64,000 nucleotides of DNA from Gonatopus flavifemur (GCA_018340375.1 JAFFJZ010000001.1:35828001-35892000); one strand, 5' to 3'. Shown: positions 1 to 12,323, counted from the stretch's first letter. The notes: generated by a model not told the origin, from the letters alone. A program made the numbers and translations.

Positions 1-2001
1 TCGTGTAAAATTGGAACAAATCAAAGTGCGGGTATGCCGATTGTGAAAGATATTCCACCCAGCGCGGATGAATCTCCGTATTGACTGATTTTCAGTCAAT
101 CGACTGAATCGTGTAAACATCAATCAATCGTACATACATTTTGAATGCGTTATGTATTATTCTACGTCATTGGTGCAGAATCACAGGCATCGTTGATGTT
201 AGGTTGAGGCAACTAGGGAACCATATGACACTTCTCATGATATTCCTCGAGGGGCGTAATTAGGACTTTGATACAAACAGCAGGAGAGTAAATTGTATTA
301 CACAGAAAGAAAACGTGAGCATCGGAAAAAAGGAAGATGGGAAAGAGGATGAATAAATCTTGATATAACTAATGCCCGTGGGAGAGAAATCAATGCTCTT
401 CTCTTCCCTACTTCAATCCTTCTCGAAGGTTTTTTTTTCAAATACGCGGCATATAAGAGCGATATGTCAGAGCTCGATAAAAATGAACACTTGGTATTGT
501 TGAATTTTTTCAAACGTTGAAATTGTTCAATATAATATTTTCCGTGGTATGAGTTTCATTCTTGTGATTCATACGTATTCGATTGGATTTGATCGATTTC
601 TTACATCGACGTATTTCCCATCAATTAGGGAGCGGAAAAAGCAGACTAAATACAAACCGAATTGCAATTTAGTTGATTCAGCGAAATTAGCGCTGATCCG
701 AATGAAATATTTATTTTATCGCTGGGTTACCGCGGCATAGCTTGAACTCATTCAATTTTTACTTCAGTGTGTTTTTAATCAATTTTCGTATTACCGTAAT
801 GGTGAGCTAACTTTGGAAGGAGAATAATTAATTCCATCAATACTTTCTCTCTTTTTTTTTCCAACAATTCGATGATGGTTTGGATTGATATCTGTATTTT
901 CATGAGAATTTATTTCATAATCTCTACATTATAGTTTATGCATATAAATTATTACTGCTCTTACTCTTTACTGTACATTTTGAATAGATGGACACGAGGC
1001 TTGTAAAGTCTAATGCCAAGCCTGAATTGTAGAACTTGGAGAATTTTATAAAAAAACTCATCAGGAAAATTCATTGTTGTAGTAGTTGAATAACTCTCTG
1101 CTCCAAGTCGAGTGTGAATTTGAATAACATGAGAAATTAGACGATTTTCATTCTACTATTAACGACTTCAGATGGAAAGATTAATGGAATTGAAAGAATT
1201 TTTTATTATTGATATCAATCAGGGCTGGACTCGGGAGTCTTGAGCACAACTAACAAAACTCAATTTTACCAGTTCTAATGCAAAATTCGTTGGGTCAATG
1301 CACAAATATTCAAAGAATGAAATGGGAGGGAATTTTTGGAAATATTATTTTGATTTTGAACACTAAGGCTCATTCAAAACTATTACAATCTCGAAAGAGG
1401 TCCTGTCTTGTCTTGTCTTGTCTTGTGGAGAAAAAGTGCTTTATATCCTGGATTCAATCGATTCCAGCCTCTCAGACGTTGATTTGATGTAGAAATTTGT
1501 CTTCGAAGATCGTAAAATTGAATGATATTTACTATTTTTGAATAGAATCCACCTCTGATATCAATAGAATGCCCCTGAGTACAATTTTCCAACATTCATC
1601 GTATGTCCAGTGCTCAGGCATTCAAGACAACGAGAGTGTGAACGTTTTCTTCACAGGTAATTCTTCTACACAAATAACTATAAATCAGCTGTTACAGCGG
1701 ATGAATTTTCCGCGTGCGTAAAATACACACGTTGTGATAAGAAATACTTCCAAACGAAAATCTAATTGAATTTCGATTTAGAATTTATTCTTTAAAGTGG
1801 AGTTATCGAGCAGTTGAAAAATCTTCAATTTCATCCAGTCAGCTGCAAAGAATAAATCAAATAGTATGCATAATACAAGATGAAAATTGAGAACAAGAAA
1901 TATTAGTGAAAGAAGGCACTGCGTGTAAAATTCAACTCCAATGGGCTCGTAAATAAAAATTCCAGGGACTGTAACGTTATTCACTTCCGTTACTCATCAT
2001 A
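1..2001. other. Intron sequence, no gene seen
   Basis: AT-rich sequence downstream of Ig7B on the minus-strand gene. No Ig8 exon or other coding pattern was recognised. A short (TCTTG)n-type microsatellite lies near 1403-1427. The segment ends at the TA target site of the mariner. Confidence 0.5.
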
Positions 2002-3286
2002 TTGGGTACGAGAATAAGTTTCCACCCTCTTGGAAAAAGTGTTGCTGCTGATACTATTTTTGAGTTCACTCAAGTGTTATACTTGTGATTTGGAAGTGTA
2101 TATGTAAGGTGTCGATTGCGGTAGTTGACATTTGTTACAAGCGTAAACATCATTCTTTATCTGGTGTCAAAAATGACAACGTTCGTCCCGACAAAACAGC
2201 ATTTGCGGGAAGTTATGCTCCATTATTTCATTTCGAAGAAAAGTGCCGCTAAAACGTATCGTGTACTGTGCAATATTTACGGTGATCACGCTCCGTCTAA
2301 TACAACTTGTAAAGAGGGGTTTCGACGATTCCAAAGTGGCGATTTTGACATGAGTGATAAAGAACGCGGAGGGGCACCGAACAAATTCGAAGATGTAAAA
2401 CTGGAACAATTATTGAATGAAGATGCATGTCGAACCCTAGATGAATTGTCTGAAGAGTTGGGTGTTGACAGGTCGACCGTCGGTAAACGCTTGCACAAGA
2501 TGGGAATGGTCCAAAAAGCAGGTAATTGGGTGCCGTATCGACTAAAGGAGAGAGATATCGAGAGACGTTTGGTAACGTGCGAGATGCTTCTTGAACGGCA
2601 GAAAAGAAAGAGTTTTCTGCATCGTATTGTCACTGGCGATGAAAAATGGATCTATTACGATAATCCTAAGCGTCGAAAGAGTTGGGGGCTGCCAGGTGTA
2701 CCAGGTCCATCGACACCGGAAATAAATATCCACGCTTCAAAGATTATGTTGTGCATCTGGTGGGATCAGAAAGGTATCATTTATTATGAACTTCTTAAAC
2801 CGTCAGAAACAAGCACTGGTGATCGTTACAGACTACAGTTAATACGTTTGAATCGAGCTCTAAAAGAAAAACGACCGGAATGGGACGGTAAACATGACAA
2901 ACTTATCTTGCTGCATGATCATGCTAGGCCACATGTTGCTCAACCTGTTAAAAAATATTTGGAAGGAGTGAATTGGGAAATCTTGCCCTACCCGCCGTAT
3001 TCCCCAGACATTGCGCCGCCGGATTATCATCTATTTCGATCCATGTAATTAGCTCTTACTGGAGAGCGGCTTACTTCTTACGAAAGTGTCGAAAAATGCC
3101 TCAATGAATGGATCGAGTCAAAAGAACCTGCTTCTTTTCTCCGAGGAATCCGTATGCTGCCTGAAAGATGGGCAAAAGTGGTCGCTTCCAATGGTGCATA
3201 CTTTGAATAACATTATGTAATAATTCATTGTTCGAATAAAAATCAACTTTGCTTGAAAAAGGGCGGAAACTTATTCCCATACCCAA
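2002..3286 (+). mobile_element. Full-length mauritiana-type mariner transposon
   Basis: A 1285-bp element flanked by TA on both sides (2000-2001 and 3287-3288). Its terminal inverted repeats are about 28 bp; the left begins TTGGGTACGAGAATAAG and the right, reversed, TTGGGTATGGGAATAAG. Length is within a base of Drosophila Mos1 (1286 bp). It carries one transposase frame with a single internal stop. The element lies antisense to the Dscam2-like gene in the intron downstream of Ig7B. Confidence 0.93.
2173..3210 (+). pseudogene. Mariner transposase with one premature stop
   Basis: A DD34D transposase of the mariner mauritiana subfamily, which cuts and pastes the element at TA sites. The start at 2173 (MTTFVPTKQHLREV) matches the Mos1 N-terminus, and the frame reaches TAA at 3208-3210, giving 345 codons, the Mos1 length. 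The N-terminal helix-turn-helix DNA-binding region spans residues 1-110, followed by the linker WVPYRL (WVPHEL in other mariners). The catalytic triad is D156 (TGDEKW), D249 (LLHDH) and D284 (YSPDIAPPDYHLF). Codon 292 is TAA, where relatives usually carry a sense codon after FRSM. Everything after it stays open and ends KVVASNGAYFE. All three catalytic aspartates precede the stop, but the C-terminal 54 residues would be lost, so activity is unlikely. An in-frame upstream ATG at 2125 is probably not used. Confidence 0.92.
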
Positions 3287-3356
3287 TATATAAAATATAT
3301 ATAATGAATATCTAATTTATGTACAATATATATATATTTCTATATGTAATGTTTAA

Positions 3357-4041
3357 GGGGATTCACCACTGAAAAAATACTTTTTTTGAAATACACAATA
3401 AAAATGGCTTAACTATCTTTCTCCTAGTGTGTAGCAGGCTAACAAAAAATACAAAAATATGGAATGGCCAAAAAGTTGTCAGATACAGGCTACAACGAAG
3501 AAAAACTGTTGTTTGTCACGTTTTTCAGACCATATTTCAAAGTGATATATCTAAGAAACTATCCAACATATTGCACTGCTCATGGTCTCATTTTGAAGAT
3601 AATGATCTAATCTAAATATTTAGGTAGATTTATCATGGTAGCATTAGTGGTTTTCAAAAAATCATTAAGTAAACTTCAGACTTTTTTCCAAAAAAACATG
3701 CATATATATAAAATTATGTTTCTAAGCAACATATTAACCTCAAAATCTAATACTATCTAAATATTCAGGAAAAAATCTACTGAATATGTGGTGAAAATAT
3801 GAACTCTCTATTTCAATTGGTTCTCAAGATATATCGATTTTTGTCTGAAAATTTGTCGAAATTCAAACCTTCCGAAAACCGTGTTTCGAAGTAAACGTAT
3901 GTTTTTTGCATACTTAGGGTGAAGATATAGGTCTTAGGGTATTTTATTCTTGTTCAATAGGTTCCAAATGACAAAATGAGACAAAAAATTTTTGTTGTTG
4001 AAAATTTCATGATTCTTCACTATTTTCAGTGGTGAATCCCC
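3357..4041. mobile_element. TTAA-flanked MITE, GGGGATTCACCACTGAAAA ends
   Basis: A 685-bp non-coding element. The left end GGGGATTCACCACTGAAAA and the reversed right end are identical over 19 bp. It is flanked by TTAA at 3353-3356 and TTAG at 4042-4045, suggesting a decayed TTAA duplication as made by piggyBac-type transposases. Confidence 0.75.
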
Positions 4042-4362
4042 TTAGCGAAAGTAAATATACTGTACTCTGAAGCCGAATTCTTGTATTCAGTATTTTGGAT
4101 AATTCTGCCGTTATATTGATGATCAATACTGCGACACGATGACGTAACAATTTTGTCAGTTCAGACATATGTCATATTACACGTTAGGATGATCCCTAAT
4201 GTAATGTTCAAATCGTCTGTATTATCACTCCTCCTCAGTTTCATTCTTCAGTTGACAGTGTTTGCATTCATGTTAATTCAATTCCCCTGCATTTCAAGTG
4301 AATACATGAATCAAAATAGTAATCAACGGTGAGCTAGAATCATTATGATAATGAAACTTGTT

Positions 4363-4619
4363 CACGGAGAGAAAAGAATGGTAATATTCACCAAGCTAAC
4401 ATAGTATTTGATCTTATTTCACATAAAATCGTGATTGTTACTATGCGAGAATAGAATTTTCTACCATTTTTCTGGTAATAATTACTATGCCACATATTTA
4501 TCATTACAAGAAAAATTATAAAGAATTCTATTCTTACATAGTAACAATCACGATTTTATTTAAAATAATACCGAATACTATTTTCGCATGGTGAATATTA
4601 CCATTCTCTTCTGTCCGTG
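4363..4619. mobile_element. Foldback MITE with CACGGAGAG ends
   Basis: A 257-bp near-palindrome. The left arm starts CACGGAGAGAAAAGAATGG and the right arm ends CCATTCTCTTCTGTCCGTG. Much of the interior also pairs (AATCGTGATTGTTACTATG and its reverse complement). No coding content. Confidence 0.75.
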
Positions 4620-4974
4620 TTTATTACTTCTTTTCGAATCAAAGTAATTCATTAAAAATTTCATATATTTCGAAGTATGTTTTACACCACAAAGCACTGA
4701 CAAAATTCACTTTCTAATCAGACTATTAAAATATTAGATTATAAAACTATCTAAAAGTACTTCAATCTTTTTTTTGATTTATTCTTCACACTTCACACCA
4801 CTACAGTGAACTACAAAAAATTCTTTGGATACAGGTATCTACTTTCATTATTCCTGAATCTAAAATGTGAGTTTGTATTCATCGTCAGAAATTAATCAAC
4901 ATTATCAAAAACATACTGCCAAGGGGAGTGAATGATATTTATGGGAAACTTCCAAAGTCGTACTGGAACCCATA

Positions 4975-5347
4975 CAGCACCGGAAGGTCTTTTGAACGTT
5001 CAGGAAACCAAGCACAAAGTTGGTTGCACAAAGACGTTGCAAATAACGTCTAAGGATGTTCTAAGAACGTCACATGTATGTCCCAAGTACGTGCAAATAT
5101 CCCGGTTAATTCTATTCATGTGCACTATTCGACGTTCTGGGAACGTGTTCAATAAGGTTTCCATAAAGTTGTGCGAAGCTAGTTGCGCACATGTGTTCGA
5201 AGGTGAGTTTTCATGAAAGCACGTTGGGAAAACATTATGAGAACAGTCCGTAGTAGATGAAAAGAATGTGTCAAGAACGTGTTAACGTTAAGAACACAGA
5301 ACAACAAAGTGCATGTTTTCAAGACGTTCAGAGAACTTTCTGTGCTG
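4975..5347. mobile_element. Foldback element rich in GAACGT
   Basis: The arms begin CAGCACCGGAAGGTC and, reversed from the right, CAGCACAGAAAGTTC. Both continue into GAACGT and GCACAAAGTTG-like sequence. The spurious open frame across it is repeat-derived. Confidence 0.55.
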
Positions 5348-5974
5348 TCTGAGAAGCAATTAACCGGTGAATTCGCTTTGGACTTTTGAAAATTACATTT
5401 GAATCATAAAAATTTCAGTTTACGTATCGGAAAATTTCTGTATTTATACTGGAAAATTATGGTGAAAAACATGAAATTTCATGTAAAATACGGGAAAATT
5501 TTCTTGTACATAAACTGAAAAATTCATCATGAACAGAAATTTTCCACTTCCTGGGATTATTATAATTATACATTCTTGCGATGGCAGTTCTACCACACTG
5601 AGTAAAAAAGTGGCCAACTCAATGTTTCTTTGAATATATTTATCTCATGTCATCCGATTCAGGGGATTTTTCTGAACCCAATGGTACAAAAATTTCATTT
5701 TGGACAAAAAATTGAGTTAATCATTTTTTTGCCTCGCACGGCAGAGTTCATCAAGATATCAACGTAAATAATCGTTTCTCTTCATGTATGTATCACAACA
5801 TCCATCTTTCCGCTCTCAAATTGTGATAATAATTTCACCAATACCAAGTGTCATTCCGCTAATCGAAGTTGATATATTTTGAATCTTCGTTTTGATATCG
5901 AATTGTACACTCGTTCTCTTACAAATATACCAAGATGTTTGGTATCGAAAGAGATGGTACAAGAAAACACCAAC
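5348..5974. other. Intron sequence downstream of Ig7B
   Basis: AT-rich sequence with a loose inverted arrangement around 5410-5540 (several GGAAAATT-type words). No coding signal was recognised before the Ig7B donor at 5974. Confidence 0.4.
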
Positions 5975-6376
5975 CAGCAACAGAAAGGCTGGTCGAGTAT
6001 TCGGCCTTGCCAGCGACGTTGCTGATCTGACATGTGTAGTTGCCGCTGTGTCGTGCTTTCACGCTACTTATAGTCAGGATACTGGAAACTGGCGAATAGT
6101 CGCTTATTTGTACATCTTGGTTGTCATCACCGCTCGAGTCATCTCCGTTATTAGACTTCCGTTCCGAGGAGGATGAAGAGGAAGTGGAAGGAGGATTCTG
6201 ATCTCCCGAGTGACTTCTTCCTCCTTCTTTGTTGCTCATCACCTGAATTGGTTTCTCGTCCAATAACCAAGTTATGTTGAACGGCTGGTCACCCTGACTT
6301 GCTGTACACATTTGTTGTATCCTCATTCCCTCCGTAACGCCGTTTCCAAAATAAAATGGCGAGATCCGCGGTGGAA
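5975..6376 (-). CDS. Dscam2: Dscam2-like receptor, alternative Ig7 exon B
   Basis: The second alternative Ig7 exon, 11.7 kb downstream of Ig7A in the gene. It starts VPPRISPFYFGNGVTEGMRI and ends AEYSTSLSVAG. Core residues are C24, W37 and C116. The strands GDQPFNITWLLDEKPI and SSILTISSVKARHSGNYTC are clear. Sequons NIT and NYT are present. A roughly 45-residue Ser/Asp/Asn-rich insert containing six serines in a row occupies the same C'-D position as the insert in exon A, but the two inserts are not alike in sequence. The acceptor TTGTAG/TT has no real pyrimidine tract and overlaps CACGTG repeats. The donor G/GTTGGT is poor. Phase 1 at both ends, 402 nt. Including both Ig7 exons would stay in frame, so exclusivity cannot depend on nonsense decay alone. 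Confidence 0.87.
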
Positions 6377-6387
6377 CTACAACGTGA

Positions 6388-6402
6388 CACGTGACACGTG
6401 CG
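6388..6402 (-). promoter_or_regulatory. Proximal arm of splice-site hairpin at Ig7B
   Basis: The 15-nt sequence (plus strand CACGTGACACGTGCG) is the exact reverse complement of 6978-6992. On the transcript it occupies positions -12 to -26 before the Ig7B exon, where the pyrimidine tract and branch region should be. Pairing would hide the 3' splice site or bring a distant branch point close. The arm is also two overlapping CACGTG E-boxes, so a DNA-level role is possible. Function is inferred. Confidence 0.5.
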
Positions 6403-6970
6403 ATAATGTCATCATGTATACACATATATTATACCTGCTTAATATTCTCTCTTTCATTTTGCACCGATGATGTACACCTGCACAATTACCTTTTCATTCT
6501 ATTTTTATTTTCAAATTGATAACTAGAAGATGATAAGAGAAATATAATTATACACTATATATATACTCCGCCTGAAATAGTTTCACATTACAACATGTTA
6601 TTTTCTTGTCATTATCACGTAAACTTCATTGTTGTTGTAAAATAAAACGTTCGGAAGGTGAAATTGATAGGATCAAAATATCTACTCGAAAAACGTACGA
6701 AAAATAAACTGAACTATGGTTTCCTCTGTGAAAAACACGACCTCGAGGAAATTGAGCCCAGATCATAAATATCGGTCTGTTGCGGTATGTACGTATACGT
6801 GCACGCCCGTCATATTGTCTGAGGGAATGAACATTTATGACACAACCGTAACATTTAATGCTAACCAATGTATCTTTACGATCAAAGCTAGACTCTACAT
6901 TGAGTTGGCGATAAACATTGAGAAGCTCGGGTAGAGGCTCTAGTTAGAATTAAGACCATTTATAAATGAC

Positions 6971-6992
6971 GTTAGTACGCACGTGTCACGTG
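6971..6992 (-). promoter_or_regulatory. Distal hairpin arm with adjacent TACTAAC branch-point motif
   Basis: On the minus strand 6992-6978 is the perfect 15-nt partner of the arm at the Ig7B acceptor. It is followed at once by TACTAAC (6977-6971), the ideal branch-point consensus. If the stem forms, this branch point comes within a few tens of nucleotides of the Ig7B AG. Alternatively it serves a cryptic acceptor, CTAACTAG, at about 6940, a normal 31 nt away. Seen directly; the role is inferred. Confidence 0.45.
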
Positions 6993-7002
6993 AAAGAAAG
7001 AT

Positions 7003-10000
7003 TCACCGTAAATATGGTATTTGTGATATGTGACTTCATTTATTTTCATAAGTAATATAATCTGCACAGATCCCTTCGTACCTAACCTAAGATGATATAT
7101 ATAGATCTCCTGAAAACATGAGTCAAAAACGAGAAAAAGAAACAAACCAGTTTCGTATACAGTTTCGCAAATTTACTTACCATTGCTGACAGGTCCGTTA
7201 CGAGATTCTAATTCAAAATCCTCAATCGGGGAGATTTCGAATGTACCATCATATATCTTAGCTATCATTGATATGAAATCTCTCTAATTGAATACTTTTT
7301 CAATACACAACCTCTATCAAGAATATATAATCTAAAAAAAAACATTTGTCGAAATTTCACATAAAATGCCAAGTAATTATAAATACCACCAGCGAAACAT
7401 GGCACTCATCATTGTCAAAAACAATTTATCTACGATAATATGATTTCATATATAAATACGTATGAAGTGATTGGAAATGCTTGAATCCAACTTGATAGAT
7501 TTCCGACCTAAATTGAAAATAATTTTTTACAAAATTCATTTCTAAAAACTGTTGAGTAGAAGAAACTCCCGGAACGATGTTTATTGATCCAATAAAACAT
7601 TATCCAATCACCCTGCATATGGATAATCGAATAATAAGTTGCTAAAAAAACAAGAATAAACCAACGGATACGTTACACAACAATATTTATTATGATGGAG
7701 TTGTAATGTTAGTGATCATTCATTAAACAAACGTACGAAAAATATTACCTACTAGTTTAGATGTATGAATATATATATATATATATGTATTTATATCGTT
7801 TCAACAACGATTCAACGTTCAATAACTATAAGAATCAATAAAAAGTGAATATGTATGTATATTGAAATTTATACTCAATCATCACAAAACTTTACTTGTC
7901 TTTTACAAGTTATCAATATCAATGCTGGACGATGCAAACACGTGTACGATGATTTATATTGAAAAAGAAGAGCATCATTACTTATGTCAATTACACGATG
8001 ATTCAATGAATTTAACAGTTTGTGACATCGAAACTTACTTCAAATATTTTACCGTACTTTTTTTTGCTTTACATTGAAAATTCAATAAACAAATTCCAGT
8101 GATGAACATCGTCGCCTGTCGAAAGACACAATTTTCAAAGTAATTGTATAATTCGCTTTGCATCTCAACAACTAAACAGAGTATCTCCTTCGAGAGTCTT
8201 CACCCATTCGAAGTCTGTTGCGAAGTTTCTATCCGCTGACACTAAAGCTCCGTCATTATTTCATCATTGTAATAAAGTTCCATTCATAGAATGAATGTCA
8301 TTACCGTTACCATTACCACTACTACTATTCTATCATCAATTCGCCTCGATGTCACACACAATTTATGTACGTGTACTGTATGCATGTGTAAGGATGTACT
8401 TTTCCCGACTCTGAAGACATTTTGTTCACGAGACACGTGATGAGACCAGAAAAATACATAGTTTGTACTTTACATTATCATCAAATTCTACGTACAAACT
8501 TGAACGATCGTAATACGATACACTAAGAACTTTCCTTTTTTGCCAATGAGATTATATAATGGAACACAAAGCCAATACGTTCAGAATTCATCTTATTCGT
8601 AAATAGGAATATTTGATCGAAGCGTGCAATGAGGCGTGCATTGAGATAGTAGCGTGCAGAAGATTATAGATGATCGAAAGTCAATGAAAATGTATGTGTA
8701 AAAAGTTGAAAAAGTATAATTTAGAGGAAAATATTGACACGAGCACGTTGTATGATTTCATTTAATCGAAAAACAATAACAATCAACGATTTCTTCTCTC
8801 TTCGAGAAATCATATCGGATATCGATACTTCGTGCTCGTGGTTTGAGCGTGCATTATTTTAACTAGCATATAGCATTAATCGACTATCATTAGACCGGAA
8901 TTGAAATCGATGAAATGATTCTGAATTACCATGAAAGTTGATTTGTGATGCATCGATGAGGAAACGATAATGTAAATCATCAATTCTCTTTTAGTTTCCA
9001 ATCGATAACCAGAAAACATTTTTTCTGACATTCGGAGTGAATATGGTTTTTGAACTTTCTATCGCAATTCAGCGAAAGATCTGCACAACAGACCTTAGTT
9101 GATGCAACATTACACTTTCTCGAACTCGAGAAGTAAAGTGAAATTGATGACAAGCTGAATTAGTCGACTGATTGATTGATCGGGGTAATCTAAAAGAGGA
9201 AGAAGTAGAGAACGTAAGAGGGAAGTGGAATGAGATTGGCGTGTATACACTTTGGTTCTGTTCTGTGGTTGTTGTTCGCGGTTCCAATCAATCAGCTACC
9301 CTAATCTTATTACGGCATTCGACTCGCAGAACACGTTGGATAGACCCTACCAACGATTACGTATAGATTCACAACGTATTTATGAATTACCAATCATTTA
9401 TTACCGGAACGTAAACTGTAATCCAATCGATATAAAAAAAAAGTACAATATCAATAATATGAATTAATGTTATTTCGCAGAATCATGTTTTTCGATATTT
9501 CAAACGGTTTCGCGTGGATAAATCAAGAGAAATATCTGTGGAGTCTCTTCTCTATCCAGGGGATTGTTTCACAGATTCTGAGCATCGATCGAATTTATCC
9601 TTATCTAGAAGTTAATTGATAATGCGTGTATTTCGAATCGTATAAAATTATGACGGTTCAATGAACGGTCGAACAGGAAAAATCAAAATCAAATATGAAA
9701 GAAGAATGCAGAGAATGCAGGATGTTTTTGAAGATACAGTTGAATCGAAATCAGGTCAAATATCATACAATACATCGAGAAAAAAATCGATCTGAAAACA
9801 ATCGCTTGGAAAAAGGAGGATCTCTCAATGAATGGAAAACATTCAGTTGATGAGTCATACGATGGTAGTATTGAATTACCTAAGCTGGTTCTTGTACTAT
9901 AGAGCTCTAGGGACAGATTGAATTCAAATCTCAGGTTTTTCAGGATTCAATTTTTTTGAATTTCAAATTAATTCCATATCAACGAGCAACGAGTTCGTTT

Positions 10001-11441
10001 CCATGAACGAGTATTTATAGTATAGTTTATGTCCTGTTTTCCTTGGGCATTACAAACATTATCAGAATATCACCTGCTCTAGACACGATAACGAGACGTA
10101 TTTCATATAAAACTAAGATCTGGCAATTAAATCTTCTAAAAGTTTCTTCATGATTATCATTCCACCTTTGACTGATGAAAAGTATTTCAAATTTTCGTTA
10201 TAAAGCCGACAGCATTGCAGAATTGTATGATACATGCTTGAAATGGTTTTCTCGTGATCATTATCCTTTTGACATTTTGCTTGTTTTCTACATTTTCAGT
10301 CGAACATATCTGCAGCATATTTTGAGATATGACATTCTTTCCAAGAAGTCATGGGGCTTGTTCTCTCTCTGTCAATTTTGCTGTTGGTTCTACATTCCTT
10401 GCTCTCGCTTGCTGACGTATTTCAGTTCTCTTGACGTGCGTTATTGACTTTGTTTATGTATAAATTTCTTTGAACTTTCAATGTCCCGACATGAATCGAA
10501 TTAATATCATTGAACACTTTTCAATGGCAATTGATTCAATGAGAGATCACGTGCTTTTCCAAAATCGATGGAAAAAATAATTTTCAAACATACGGTGGTT
10601 GAATTTGTGTTCAATTTGTAACCAATTGTACGCACACGAATCTGATTTGATTAGATACGAAATTTATATAAAAATTTATATCATTCTGTGATTATAAAGA
10701 ACTCACGTTACATATGGTGCATATCTATTTTGTTTGATTAAGCGTTGAAAAGTTTTGAATCTTATGTTATTGTAAATATATCAATCAAAGAATTTGGTGA
10801 ATAGTAGGTCAGAAACCGAGGAACAGGTTTTGTATTCTGTGGGAATACAAATTTCACTACCTTGATAGAAAACTGCAATAAATGGACCATTCAAAACAAA
10901 AACAACCACCAATCGATGAATGAGATCGTTGAAAAGAATCAAATCAGAATGAACCGAGTGAGAGGTCGAATTGAAATAACGTCAATCAAAGCGTAAAAAG
11001 TGAAAGATTTTCAAAGTGCAACAAAAACTATCAGATATTCAGTAGAACGATTGCAGTACGTGGTACATTGTATTTCAATCATACCCGGAACGTATGGGAG
11101 TTTCCAATAATGGTTTTCCATGTTGGCATACAATTTTTCAGACATTATATGTAACGTAACGAATTTTTCCGAGAAAAAGACACTTCCTGTAGTGTTTTTA
11201 TCCTACATTGCAATTCCTTTCAGCATGTCAGTTAATTGAGATATGCGAGGCAATAGATTATCCGTGAATTCGATGATTCCTTCTTTGAAATTTTAATGAT
11301 AAATCATTGGATCTTGCCACGGATGAACTCAAAATTCGTATCCAAATTTTCAGCTGGATAGTGGGAATTTAGCACAGTACACTTTGAATTGAAGGATTTT
11401 ATTTTGATGTACTCAGAATGTTTGAATCGTGTAGTAGTCAT
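7003..11441. other. Intron between Ig7A and Ig7B, no gene seen
   Basis: AT-rich intronic sequence. An (AT)n microsatellite lies near 7769-7786. Short open frames in this stretch show no family resemblance and no paired splice signals. No further Ig7-like exon was recognised. Confidence 0.5.
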
Positions 11442-11710
11442 ACTGTTAGAAATTTCTGATTGAACTTCCAATTACATGTAATGGAAGCAAAACGTCACGA
11501 ATTCACGTAACTGAAAAATTCATTGAAATTTCAATTAGCTCTGAATGAAATTTCATTTACCAGAATATATATTAATGTATGATATAATATAGCAAAAATT
11601 TAAAATTCAGTTGCGTGTAAATGAATTCTCATTACAATCACCAAGGATTAGAAATTTCATTTACAAATATACATGAAAAATATGTTAAATTCAGAGACAT
11701 TTCTAACAGT
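11442..11710. mobile_element. MITE with ACTGTTAGAAAT ends
   Basis: A 269-bp sequence. The left end ACTGTTAGAAATTTCT and the reversed right end ACTGTTAGAAATGTCT form terminal inverted repeats. Non-coding. Confidence 0.65.
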
Positions 11711-12055
11711 GCACTCTTTGAACACTTGAAAGCCCGTGAATATACCCATAAAACAATTAACACGTTCATTTGTGGATGATTTTTTTTTCAAAGTGACTAC
11801 ACGATTCAAACACTTGGAGTGTTTTAGAATGAAACACTTGAATTAGCAGTGTAATTTATTACGAAATCCCCGTTGATGATATAGTTGCATTCGATTTCAA
11901 ATTCATGAACTTTCCGGGGAGAATTATTTCAGATTTGATGGACTAAATCTACGTGGATCTAAAGAATAGAAAAGTTGATGCTGTCCAGATTGATTCGGAA
12001 CTATGAAGGTATAATTAATTTTCTCCTAAAATATTTAATGTGTAGAAACCATCCA

Positions 12056-12273
12056 CAGTGTAAAAAATTCCTTCTGAACACTTTTTCCCGAAGTTTCCAG
12101 ATAAATTTTGCTGAATTTTACAAAACATGACTGAATTTTCAGAATACGCTCCGAAATTCAGCAGAAATTTTTTTGAATTCAATCAAAAAATTTATCTGAA
12201 AATTCAGAAAAAGTGGCTGTGAAAAATTACAGTGACATTTTCTAAATTTTCAGGAGGAATTTTTTTTACAGTG
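12056..12273. mobile_element. MITE with CASTGTAAAAAATTCC ends
   Basis: A 218-bp element. The left end CAGTGTAAAAAATTCCTTC and the reversed right end CACTGTAAAAAAAATTCC pair. The interior has further internal pairing around GCTGAATTT and AAATTCAGC. Confidence 0.6.
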
Positions 12274-12323
12274 TAAAAGCAGAGGAAATAGACAGTTGTT
12301 GAACCCGAATTTGAATTCATTGA

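Noticed and set aside
4932..5216. 94-codon plus-strand frame
   Set aside because: It lies within a GAACGT-rich foldback element and matches no protein family.
1..5900. Ig8 exon downstream of Ig7B
   Set aside because: No PPRW..EP-type opening or YxC motif was recognised on the minus strand; it probably lies left of the window.
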